Source: Cardinium endosymbiont of Culicoides punctatus (lineage in GTDB: Bacteria > Bacteroidota > Bacteroidia > Cytophagales > Amoebophilaceae). From it: a stretch of DNA of 64,000 bases. A program made the translations under genes and the position numbers. The stretch is from contig NZ_QWJI01000003.1 of the NCBI RefSeq assembly GCF_004354815.1, positions 18,156 through 82,155 on the forward strand, written 5' to 3'. Position 1 is the stretch's first letter; each line of letters starts with the position of its first letter. Below, one piece after another: positions 17,827 to 26,285 of the stretch. The notes below the pieces were generated by a model. That model worked only from the letters and a program-made list of their open reading frames with translations. It had not been told where the DNA came from and ran no database searches.

Positions 17827-18516
17827 ATGAAAAGATATATCCCTAATTTGTTCTCTATATTTAACCTTATTTGTGGCGTTATAGGCACCGTGTTGGCTTT
17901 AAATGAGCAACTAGTATATGCTGCCTATTGCGTTTTTATAGGGGCTTTTTTTGATCTCTTAGATGGATTCTTCGCTAGAATACTTCATGCGCAATCACCG
18001 ATTGGAAAACAATTAGATTCATTAGCAGATTTAATCACTTTTGGTATGGTGCCAGCAAGTATCATGTATACGCTCATTAAAACCTATGAAACCTGTCCAT
18101 ATCGACCCTACGCTGCCTTGTTGATTGTCGTATTTTCTGCACTCAGATTGGCAAAATTTAATGTTGATGAGAGACAGATAGATCGTTTTATAGGGCTCCC
18201 TACACCAGCAAATGCCATGGCTATAGCAGCTTTACCTATGGTTTTAGAACGACAAGAGTGCTTCCCTTGGCTATATAATGCCTTAACATGGCCATTTGCA
18301 TTACCGTTACTAGCTATGCTTTTGTCTTATCTGTTGGTATCTCCTATTGAATTCATAGCTTTTAAATCTAGTGCAATCGAATTCCAAAAAAATAAAGGTT
18401 CCTACTTTTTAATTACCTTACTGTTATGCTTAGTAGTTTTACTAAAATCTGTAGGCGTTTTTTTAGGAATTTTACTCTATATTTTGGTTGCTTTATTTAC
18501 TTTTTTTAAAAAGTAA
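17827..18516 (+). CDS. pssA: CDP-diacylglycerol-serine O-phosphatidyltransferase
   Basis: A 229-residue multi-pass membrane enzyme that makes phosphatidylserine from CDP-diacylglycerol and serine, the precursor of phosphatidylethanolamine. The CDP-alcohol phosphatidyltransferase signature DGx2ARx8Gx3Dx3D is intact: DGFFARILHAQSPIGKQL continued by DSLAD (about residues 46-68). The N-terminal RYIPNLFSIFNLICGVIG and the R-LAKFNVDE block are typical of the Bacillus-type PssA. No psd gene is in the window. trpS follows 46 nt downstream. Confidence 0.93.
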   Translation: MKRYIPNLFSIFNLICGVIGTVLALNEQLVYAAYCVFIGAFFDLLDGFFARILHAQSPIGKQLDSLADLITFGMVPASIMYTLIKTYETCPYRPYAALLIVVFSALRLAKFNVDERQIDRFIGLPTPANAMAIAALPMVLERQECFPWLYNALTWPFALPLLAMLLSYLLVSPIEFIAFKSSAIEFQKNKGSYFLITLLLCLVVLLKSVGVFLGILLYILVALFTFFKK

Positions 18517-18562
18517 TATACCCCCCAGCCAGTATTGTTTATTATATAAACGTTGAGCCAGT

Positions 18563-19555
18563 ATGAAAAAGAAAATCTTAACAGGTGATAGACCAACGGG
18601 CAAACTCCATTTAGGTCACTATATTGGTTCCCTACAAAACAGAATTAGACTGCAGCATGAATATGACCAGTATATCATGATTGCAGATGTGCAGGCATTA
18701 ACAGATAATTTTGACAATCCGCATAAAATAACTCAGAATATCATTGAAGTTGCTAAAGATTATTTAAGCGTTGGTATTGATCCCACTCAAACAACTATTT
18801 TGATTCAGTCTCAAATACCCGAAATAGCAGAATTAACCATCTATTATTTAAACTTGGTTACATTAGGTAGATTAGAGCGTAATCCCACTGTAAAATGCGA
18901 GATTCAGCAAAAGGGTTATAACGATGCTATTCCTGTTGGCTTTTTTTGTTATCCTATTAGTCAAGCTGCTGATATTACTATATTTCAGGCAGAATTTGTT
19001 CCAGTAGGAAACGATCAGGTACCTATGATCGAACAAACAAATGAAATTGTTAGACGGTTTAATAGGATTTACAATAAAGATGTCCTTAAAGAATGCAAAG
19101 CTATTTTAAGTAATACACCAAGACTAGTCGGTATAGATGGGAAGTCCAAAGCAAGCAAATCATTATCCAATGCCATCTTTCTATCAGACTCTTCCCAAGA
19201 GATTAAACAGAAAGTTTTTCAAATGTATACAGATCCAAATCATATTAGGGTTAGTGATCCTGGCTGTGTGGAGGGGAATGTTGTTTTTGCCTATTTAGAT
19301 GCTTTTCATTGCAATAAAGAAGAGGTTAAGTCCCTCAAAGAGGATTATAGACGAGGTGGATTAGGAGATATGGTGATAAAAAATATATTAAATGATAGTC
19401 TTCAACTTTTATTAGAACCTATTCGAGTAGCCAGAGATCGAATTGATAATAATCAAGTAAGAGAGTTACTGCTAGAAGGGACGCAAAAAGCAAGAGAGCT
19501 TGCTAAGGAAACTATAGAGATGGTTCGAACAGCTATTGGTATTAAATATTTTTAA
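18563..19555 (+). CDS. trpS: Tryptophanyl-tRNA synthetase
   Basis: A 330-residue class I aminoacyl-tRNA synthetase. The HIGH-type motif is [14 protein letters not shown] (about residues 11-24) and the KMSKS-type motif is KASKSLSN (about 195-202), here KASKS, a known TrpRS variant. Other TrpRS features are the [10 protein letters not shown] segment and [12 protein letters not shown]. Length matches the family. It is followed after 18 nt by a GNAT acetyltransferase gene, probably in one transcript. Confidence 0.95.
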   Translation: MKKKILTGDRPTGKLHLGHYIGSLQNRIRLQHEYDQYIMIADVQALTDNFDNPHKITQNIIEVAKDYLSVGIDPTQTTILIQSQIPEIAELTIYYLNLVTLGRLERNPTVKCEIQQKGYNDAIPVGFFCYPISQAADITIFQAEFVPVGNDQVPMIEQTNEIVRRFNRIYNKDVLKECKAILSNTPRLVGIDGKSKASKSLSNAIFLSDSSQEIKQKVFQMYTDPNHIRVSDPGCVEGNVVFAYLDAFHCNKEEVKSLKEDYRRGGLGDMVIKNILNDSLQLLLEPIRVARDRIDNNQVRELLLEGTQKARELAKETIEMVRTAIGIKYF

Positions 19556-19573
19556 CATAAAAACAAAAACAGT

Positions 19574-19981
19574 ATGCATATCGAATATACACCTAATCCA
19601 AGCACTGAAGATGTTAATTTTTTGAATGATCAGCTCAATAAAGAAGCTACTGGTTTTAAATATGTTGCCCCTTTTGGTTTCTTCTTAAGAGATAAGAACA
19701 ATAAAATAAGAGCAGGGTTAGATGGATTCTTTATGTATGGTGCAATTTATACAGACCAACTATGGGTGGCTCCTGACTGCCGTAAATTGGGACTAGGACG
19801 TCAACTTATGGAACGCGTGCATCAACTTGGCCGTGAAAATAAATGTAAAATAGCAACAGTTTCTACCATGACTTTTTTAGGCGCTCAAAAATTTTATGAG
19901 AAATTAGGGTATATTATTGACTTTATTAGGCCAGGATATGCCAATGGGTCATCTTGTATATTTTTATCAAAAATATTATAA
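19574..19981 (+). CDS. GNAT-family N-acetyltransferase
   Basis: A 135-residue protein with a GNAT fold. The acetyl-CoA-binding motif A is DQLWVAPDCRKLGLGRQLME (about residues 58-77), with the R/Q-x-x-G-x-G/A core as RKLGLGRQL. The following VSTMTFLGAQKFYEKLGY is motif B. The substrate cannot be deduced. It is translationally close to trpS (18 nt gap). Confidence 0.85.
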   Translation: MHIEYTPNPSTEDVNFLNDQLNKEATGFKYVAPFGFFLRDKNNKIRAGLDGFFMYGAIYTDQLWVAPDCRKLGLGRQLMERVHQLGRENKCKIATVSTMTFLGAQKFYEKLGYIIDFIRPGYANGSSCIFLSKIL

Positions 19982-20201
19982 TATCGTTCGAAAATGGAGT
20001 ATCTGTTCAATATGTGATGATGAAAAACATGGTTGCAAGAATCTTATGCTGATACTTGCTCGTAACATTATGTAACGATTTCGTCACCATGAAAATTATT
20101 TGTAAATTTGTTATCCCGACATGTCCCATGAAGAGATGTTGTGGCGTAGGAGAAGCATAGCCTATCATGCTGAAAAAATAGTAATTTAATTGTTATAAAA
20201 C

Positions 20202-20393
20202 ATGGCACATCCAAAGAAAAGATCATCAGCATCTAGAAGAAATAAAAGAAGGACACATATTAAGCTTGCAATGCCAGCTCTTGTTGTCTGTCCTGTTACT
20301 GGTGTAGTACATACACCACACCGTGCATTTTGGCATGAAGATAAAATGTATTACAAAGGGAGGGTAGTAATATCTAAAGAGCCATTAAACTAA
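20202..20393 (+). CDS. rpmF: 50S ribosomal protein L32
   Basis: A 63-residue basic protein beginning MAHPKKRSSASRRNKRR, the L32 signature. It heads the Bacteroidota cluster rpmF-fabH-efp-accB-accC. In free-living relatives a DUF177/YceD gene usually precedes rpmF; I find no trace of it in the 220 bases upstream. Confidence 0.95.
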   Translation: MAHPKKRSSASRRNKRRTHIKLAMPALVVCPVTGVVHTPHRAFWHEDKMYYKGRVVISKEPLN

Positions 20394-20489
20394 TTTTGTC
20401 TACCATCACTGTTCTCTTTCTATAACGATTTTGGTGGTTATATGAATAGAGGGCAGTGTTATGCAAGCATTTTACTAAAGTGATAGTAG

Positions 20490-21500
20490 ATGAAAGAAAC
20501 TAAACGTGCTGTTGTCTCTGGAGTACATGGATATGTACCAAGTTATGCGCTAACCAATAATGAGTTAGAACGAATGGTAGATACCAGTGATGAATGGGTA
20601 ACTACTAGAACCGGAATTAAAGAAAGACGTATCTTAAAAGAAGAAGGAGTAGGTACCTCGTTTATGGGTATAAATGCAGTGCAGGGCTTGTTGCAAAAGA
20701 CGGGAACAGATCCACAAACTGTTGATCTACTTATATGTGCTACCATTACGCCAGATATGATTACGCCAGCAACAGCCAATATTATAAGCCATGCTGTGGG
20801 GGCCATTAATGCCTTTAGTTACGATTTACAAGCTGCTTGTTCTGGATTTCTTTATGCACTAGATACCGCAACACAGTTTATCGCCTCAGGAAGAGCAAAA
20901 AAAGCAATTGTTGTGGGAGCAGATAAAATGTCGTCCATTACGGACTATTCAGATAGAGCTACTTGTATTCTTTTTGGAGATGGTGCTGGCGCAGTACTTG
21001 TGACAGCCGGTGATGCTCATGACGACTATGGCATTTTAGACTCCATCTGTAAAACAGATGGAATAGGACAAAATTTGCTCTATCAAAAGGCAGGGGGAAG
21101 CAGATTGCCTGCTTCGCATGCAACAGTGAATGCAAAACAACATTACATTTATCAGGAAGGTCAAGCCGTATTTAAGACAGCCGTTACCGCCATGTCACAG
21201 GTAGTACTGGATATAATGGCTAAAAACAATCTTACAGCAGAAGAGCTTGCCTATTTAGTGCCACATCAAGCTAATAAACGTATATTACAAGTGGTTGCTG
21301 ACCGTGCAGGTATACCTATTGAAAAGGTAATGTTGAATATAGATAAATTTGGAAATACCACAGCAGCTACTATTCCACTTTGTTTATGGGAATATGAAAA
21401 CAAATTAAAACAAGGAGACAAGTTGATTTTAACAGCTTTTGGCGGAGGGTTTACCTGGGGAGCTACCTATATGACTTGGGCCTATGATGGCTTTGAATAG
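20490..21500 (+). CDS. fabH: Beta-ketoacyl-ACP synthase III
   Basis: A 336-residue KAS III that condenses acetyl-CoA with malonyl-ACP to start type II fatty acid synthesis. The catalytic triad is visible: Cys in DLQAACSGFLYALD (about residue 115), His in LVPHQANKRIL (about 256) and Asn in IDKFGNTTAATIPL (about 286). The N-terminal DEWVTTRTGIKERR is also diagnostic. It lies in the fatty-acid cluster with accB and accC, which supply malonyl-CoA. Confidence 0.96.
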   Translation: MKETKRAVVSGVHGYVPSYALTNNELERMVDTSDEWVTTRTGIKERRILKEEGVGTSFMGINAVQGLLQKTGTDPQTVDLLICATITPDMITPATANIISHAVGAINAFSYDLQAACSGFLYALDTATQFIASGRAKKAIVVGADKMSSITDYSDRATCILFGDGAGAVLVTAGDAHDDYGILDSICKTDGIGQNLLYQKAGGSRLPASHATVNAKQHYIYQEGQAVFKTAVTAMSQVVLDIMAKNNLTAEELAYLVPHQANKRILQVVADRAGIPIEKVMLNIDKFGNTTAATIPLCLWEYENKLKQGDKLILTAFGGGFTWGATYMTWAYDGFE

Positions 21501-21578
21501 GCTTGTTTTTGAACAAAATAGCAACCATTAAAATGTATTCCAGGAGGGGATACAAGTTAGATTAAACAATAAGATATA

Positions 21579-22154
21579 ATGGCAAATACAAGCGATATTA
21601 AAAACGGCCTCTGTATAGTATTAAACAATGACATTTATACTGTTTTAGAATTCCTACATGTAAAACCAGGTAAGGGCGCTGCCTTTGTTAGAACAAAGTT
21701 GAAAAGCTTAACAAAAGATAAACAAATTGATCATACATTTAATGCTGGAGTCAAAATAAATGTAGTTCGTGTAGAACGTAGGCCATATCAATTTCTTTAT
21801 AAAGATGGTACAGGCTATAACTTTATGCATACGGAAACATTCGAACAAATTGCTATTGAACAATCATTGATCAATACCCCACAGTTCTTAAAAGAAGGTC
21901 AACATGTAGAAGTTTTGTACTATACGGATGAAAATATTGTACTAAGTTGTGAACTACCTGTATCTGTCACATTACAGATTAATTATACAGAACCAGGTAT
22001 TAAAGGTGATACAGCCACTAAGTCACTCAAACCAGCAACCCTAGAAACAGGTGTAGAAATTAGAGTGCCTTTGTTTATAAACAGTGATGATTTTGTCAAA
22101 ATAGATACCCGTACAGGACTCTATGTAGAACGTGTAACTGAACAAAAAAAGTAA
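21579..22154 (+). CDS. efp: Elongation factor P
   Basis: The 191-residue three-domain EF-P rescues ribosomes stalled at polyproline. The loop [14 protein letters not shown] carries the tip lysine (Lys32) that is modified in many bacteria. The C-terminal signature [20 protein letters not shown] and [11 protein letters not shown] are conserved. The stop is separated from the accB start by a single base, indicating tight coupling. Confidence 0.96.
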   Translation: MANTSDIKNGLCIVLNNDIYTVLEFLHVKPGKGAAFVRTKLKSLTKDKQIDHTFNAGVKINVVRVERRPYQFLYKDGTGYNFMHTETFEQIAIEQSLINTPQFLKEGQHVEVLYYTDENIVLSCELPVSVTLQINYTEPGIKGDTATKSLKPATLETGVEIRVPLFINSDDFVKIDTRTGLYVERVTEQKK

Positions 22155-22155
22155 A

Positions 22156-22629
22156 ATGAAAACAACAGAAATTCAAGAGTTAATTGAGTTTATTACCCAA
22201 TCAGGATTAGAAGAAGTTAGTATTGAAACAGAGGCCATTAAAATTCATATTAAAAGAAGCATACCAGTTCCTCAATACATAACCTCTTCTACGCCTACTA
22301 GCCTTCTTCCTTCTGTTCCTAATGTACCAATAGTTTCTGTTGATACTCATCCAACTACAATGGGAGCAGACCATATTGGTGAAGCAAATTATATAACCAT
22401 TAAATCACCAATGGTGGGCACATTTTATAGATCTCCCAACCCTGATGCGCCCCCTTTTGTACAAGTAGGAGATAGTATTACAAAGGGCACAAAGCTCTGC
22501 ATCATAGAAGCTATGAAACTATATAATGAAATAGAAGCAGAGATCAATGGCAAAATTGTTAAAGTATTACTCGATGATATTTCTCCTGTGGAATATGATC
22601 AACCTCTTTTCCTTGTTGATCCTGCTTAG
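22156..22629 (+). CDS. accB: Acetyl-CoA carboxylase biotin carboxyl carrier protein
   Basis: A 157-residue BCCP. A helical N-terminus is followed by a Pro/Ser/Thr-rich linker ([19 protein letters not shown]) and the C-terminal biotinyl domain with the motif [15 protein letters not shown]; Lys121 is the biotinylation site. The block [19 protein letters not shown] is typical. It is cotranscribed with efp upstream and accC 43 nt downstream. Confidence 0.96.
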   Translation: MKTTEIQELIEFITQSGLEEVSIETEAIKIHIKRSIPVPQYITSSTPTSLLPSVPNVPIVSVDTHPTTMGADHIGEANYITIKSPMVGTFYRSPNPDAPPFVQVGDSITKGTKLCIIEAMKLYNEIEAEINGKIVKVLLDDISPVEYDQPLFLVDPA

Positions 22630-22672
22630 GCTGCTCAATGAGCTTCATACATATTAACATACATATTGATTT

Positions 22673-24028
22673 ATGTTTCAAAAAATATTAATTGCAAATC
22701 GTGGAGAGATTGCCCTAAGTATCATTCGCACTTGCAAAGAAATGGGTATTAAGACTGTTGCCGTATATTCTACCGCTGATAGGGATAGCCTCCATGTGCG
22801 TTTTGCAGATGAGGCAGTCTGTATTGGTCCACCCTCTAGTAGTTTATCTTATTTATCTATTCCATCTATTATTGCAGCTGCTGAGGTCACCAATAGCAAT
22901 GCGATTCACCCAGGATATGGTTTTTTAGCTGAAAATGAAAAATTTTCAAGTTCTTGTGAAGAGTATGGCATCAAATTTATAGGTCCTTCTTCGACCGTAA
23001 TTAGTAAGATGGGAGACAAATCTACTGCTAAAGAAAGCATGCGATCTGCCGGCGTACCTACTGTTCCAGGATCTGATGGGCTGCTAGAGTCTGTTGAAGA
23101 AGGTATTCGCTTAGCCCATGAAATAGGCTTCCCTGTTTTGCTTAAAGCAACTGCAGGGGGTGGAGGAAAAGGCATTAAGTTGGTTTATACACCTGATGCA
23201 TTTCAACAAAAATGGACAGAGGCTAAAAAAGAAGCTTTTGCCTCCTTTGGTAACGATGGCCTTTACCTAGAAAAATACATTGAAGATCCACGTCATGTTG
23301 AGATTCAAATCGTTGCAGACCAATATGGAAAAGTAATACACTTATCTGAGCGTGATTGCTCTATTCAACGCAGACATCAGAAATTGGTAGAGGAAGCTCC
23401 ATCTCCGTTTATAACGGATGAACTACGCAAAAAAATGACAGAAGCAGCTATAAAAGGAGTAAGCTTTATAGGCTATGAAGGCGTAGGTACTGTGGAGTTT
23501 TTGGTAGATAAACATCGAAACTTCTACTTTATGGAAATGAATACCCGCATTCAAGTAGAGTATCCTGTTACAGAAGCTGTTACTGGTTTTGATATACTGA
23601 GAACCCAAATTGAAATAGCCGCCGGTAAGCCATTAGATGTTTCTAGTGTTTATCCCCATGAACATGCTATAGAAGTTCGTATTAATGCAGAAGATCCCTT
23701 TAATAATTTTCGGCCATCTCCTGGAAAAATTACCCAACTCCATCTTCCAGGAGGACAAGGTGTGACTATTGCTAGTCATATTTATGCTGGTTATGTGGTT
23801 CCTTCTAATTACGATGCCATGCTTGCAAAACTTATTGTCCGCGCAGCTACACGTATAGATGCTATTGCCAAAATGAAAAGAGCACTAGAAGAATTTATCG
23901 TAGAAGGTATTCAAACAACTATACCTTTCCATCTTGCTTTAATGGATAATGAAGCATTTCGACAAGGAAACTTTACCACGCAATTCTTAGAGACTTTCGA
24001 TTTTTCACAGCTTAAGCATCCAGACTAG
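22673..24028 (+). CDS. accC: Biotin carboxylase subunit of acetyl-CoA carboxylase
   Basis: A 451-residue ATP-grasp enzyme that carboxylates biotin on AccB. Features in order are the N-terminal KILIANRGEIALSIIRTCKE, the glycine-rich ATP loop KATAGGGGKGIKLV, the ERDCSIQRRHQKLVEEAPS block and FYFMEMNTRIQVEYPVTE with the catalytic and metal-binding residues. Length is normal. The carboxyltransferase genes accA/accD are not in the window. A small hairpin (24056-24078) separates it from convergent typA. Confidence 0.96.
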   Translation: MFQKILIANRGEIALSIIRTCKEMGIKTVAVYSTADRDSLHVRFADEAVCIGPPSSSLSYLSIPSIIAAAEVTNSNAIHPGYGFLAENEKFSSSCEEYGIKFIGPSSTVISKMGDKSTAKESMRSAGVPTVPGSDGLLESVEEGIRLAHEIGFPVLLKATAGGGGKGIKLVYTPDAFQQKWTEAKKEAFASFGNDGLYLEKYIEDPRHVEIQIVADQYGKVIHLSERDCSIQRRHQKLVEEAPSPFITDELRKKMTEAAIKGVSFIGYEGVGTVEFLVDKHRNFYFMEMNTRIQVEYPVTEAVTGFDILRTQIEIAAGKPLDVSSVYPHEHAIEVRINAEDPFNNFRPSPGKITQLHLPGGQGVTIASHIYAGYVVPSNYDAMLAKLIVRAATRIDAIAKMKRALEEFIVEGIQTTIPFHLALMDNEAFRQGNFTTQFLETFDFSQLKHPD

Positions 24029-24186
24029 GTAGCATCTGATTCATCCCAACTTTTTCTGTACGCCATGAAAGCGTACAGTGAGCTAGAATTGGCCTAAGAA
24101 CAATTTTGGACAACTTAATAGTTTCTCTTTTACAAAGACCTATTAAGATGTTTTCTCCTAAGCAATACTTGAAAGTTGATGCATTA

Positions 24187-26004
24187 TTAGCTTTGAGATT
24201 TTGCAGCCCTTTTTCTCTCATTGGGATCTAAAAAAACCTTTCGGAGTCTAATTGATTGTGGTGTGACTTCTACCCGCTCATCATCTTTGATATAAGCAAT
24301 AGCTTCTTCTAGTGTCATCACAATAGGAGGGCTTAGTCGAATGGTTTCATCAGAGCTAGATGCACGCATATTAGTAAGTTGCTTTCCTTTGAGTATGTTT
24401 ACTTCTAAATCATTATCTCTGTTGTGTTCTCCTACAATCATGCCGCCATAAACCTTTTCTCCGGGAGCAATAAACATCTTACCTCGATCTGTTAAGTTTC
24501 CTAGCGCATAGGCTACCGCATCACCAGATCCCATTGAGATTAATACGCCATTGCGTCTTCCAGAAATGGCACCACGGTACGTACTGTAGCTATGGAAGGT
24601 CCTATTCATAACACCAGTTCCACGGGTTTCAGTAAGAAAATTACCATAATACCCAATTAAACCACGTGATGGGCCTATAAAAGTGATTCGTGTTTTGCCA
24701 CCTCCTGTTGGTCGCATATCTTTTATTTCGGCCTTCCTTAAACTCATAGATTCAATGACTGCACCTGTGAATTCGTCATCTACTTCTATTTGAATTTCTT
24801 CTAAAGGTTCTAATTTTTCTCCATTAGTACCCTGCTTTATTAATACACGTGGTCTGCTAATAGACAACTCAAATCCCTCTCTCCGCATAGTTTCTATGAG
24901 GACTCCTAACTGTAATTCACCACGACCAGCTACTTCAAAAGAATCTTTGCGCTCACTTTCTGTTACCTGAATGGATACATTTGATTCTAATTCACGCATA
25001 AGCCGGTCTCGTATAGCATTAAAGGTTACCTTCTTCCCTTCCGTTCCTGCTAAAGGGGAGTCATTTACTGAAAAGTTTATAGCTAGCGTAGGAGGATCTA
25101 TCGGCAATGCAGGCAAGGCTTGCATAAGTGTAGGTGCACAAATGGTATCAGCTACGTTAGCAGATTGCATTCCTGCAATGGCTACAATGTCACCAGCATG
25201 CGCTTCTTCGATTGGTACACGCTCCATACCTCGAAAAGCCATAATTTTTACAATTTTCCCATTTTCTACCAATCCGTTGTCTTTATTGAGTACTTTTACC
25301 GCTTGTTGTACCTTGAGACTCCCTGTAAAGATCCGCCCTGTAAGCATACGGCCTAGATAAGGGTCATATTCTCTAGCGGATATAAGCATAGAAAAATCTG
25401 CAGTTAGATCTACTTTAGGGGTAGGTACATGTTCTAGAATAAGACTAAATAAAGGGGATAGATCTTTACGTTCTCCATCTAATGTTCTACTAGCCCATCC
25501 AGACCTTCCAGAAGCATAGGCAATGGGAAAATCTAGCTGCTCTTCTGTAGCATCAAGTGCCATAAAAAGCTCTAAAATCTCATCTTCAACCTCTCTCGGT
25601 CTAGCATCTGATCGATCAATTTTATTCACCAAAACAATAGGACGCAATCCTAGTTTAAGCGCTTTGCCTAAAACAAATTTAGTTTGGGGCATGGTCCCTT
25701 CTGCCGCATCAACTAATAAGACAACACCATCTACCATACTTAAAATTCTTTCTACTTCTCCACCAAAATCGGCGTGTCCGGGAGTATCAACAATATTGAT
25801 GCGGGTGTCTTCCCAGATTAATGAAGTGCATTTAGCAACAATAGTAATACCACGTTCTTTTTCTAAATCATTTGAATCCATGACACGCTCAGCTACTTCT
25901 TGGTGTGCTTTAAATGTGCCACTTTGTTTTAACAAGTTGTCTAATAATGTTGTTTTCCCGTGGTCAACGTGTGCTATAATTGCAATATTACGTAATGGTT
26001 GCAT
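24187..26004 (-). CDS. typA: Translational GTPase TypA/BipA
   Basis: A 605-residue ribosome-associated GTPase. G-motifs are visible: G1 IAHVDHGKTTLLD, G2 ERGITI, G3 VDTPGHADFGGEVER, G4 LVNKIDR. EF-G-like domains III and V follow (VAGRGELQLGVLIETMRREG) and a BipA-specific C-terminal domain (MGSGDAVAYALGNLTDRG, IVGEHNRDNDLEVN). It has roles in ribosome assembly and stress in other bacteria. Monocistronic on the minus strand, convergent with accC. Confidence 0.95.
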   Translation of the reverse strand: MQPLRNIAIIAHVDHGKTTLLDNLLKQSGTFKAHQEVAERVMDSNDLEKERGITIVAKCTSLIWEDTRINIVDTPGHADFGGEVERILSMVDGVVLLVDAAEGTMPQTKFVLGKALKLGLRPIVLVNKIDRSDARPREVEDEILELFMALDATEEQLDFPIAYASGRSGWASRTLDGERKDLSPLFSLILEHVPTPKVDLTADFSMLISAREYDPYLGRMLTGRIFTGSLKVQQAVKVLNKDNGLVENGKIVKIMAFRGMERVPIEEAHAGDIVAIAGMQSANVADTICAPTLMQALPALPIDPPTLAINFSVNDSPLAGTEGKKVTFNAIRDRLMRELESNVSIQVTESERKDSFEVAGRGELQLGVLIETMRREGFELSISRPRVLIKQGTNGEKLEPLEEIQIEVDDEFTGAVIESMSLRKAEIKDMRPTGGGKTRITFIGPSRGLIGYYGNFLTETRGTGVMNRTFHSYSTYRGAISGRRNGVLISMGSGDAVAYALGNLTDRGKMFIAPGEKVYGGMIVGEHNRDNDLEVNILKGKQLTNMRASSSDETIRLSPPIVMTLEEAIAYIKDDERVEVTPQSIRLRKVFLDPNERKRAAKSQS

Positions 26005-26285
26005 TGAATATTATTTAAATATGGTTATCAGCCTTTTAATTAATGTTATATTGAATAACTTTACCTTAGTGCCAAAAGGTGTTTTGTTGCGTCTCTTTAA
26101 TTTTTTATTTGTTTCAACCCCTTGTATAGGGTTGTAGGACACAAAAAGATCAAACGCACCTTGTACAAAGGTAATGAGATTATGGCAACTTGCCTAGAAA
26201 CAATAGGTCTTTTAACAAAAAAATAAAAACGATATCATCAAATCTTACGATGATCGTATTTAGTGATACTGGCTTCTAAGCCATG

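Noticed and set aside
24056..24078. Hairpin CTGTACGC/GCGTACAG between accC and typA
   Set aside because: Convergent position suits a terminator, but there is no T-run on either strand, so I do not list it as one.
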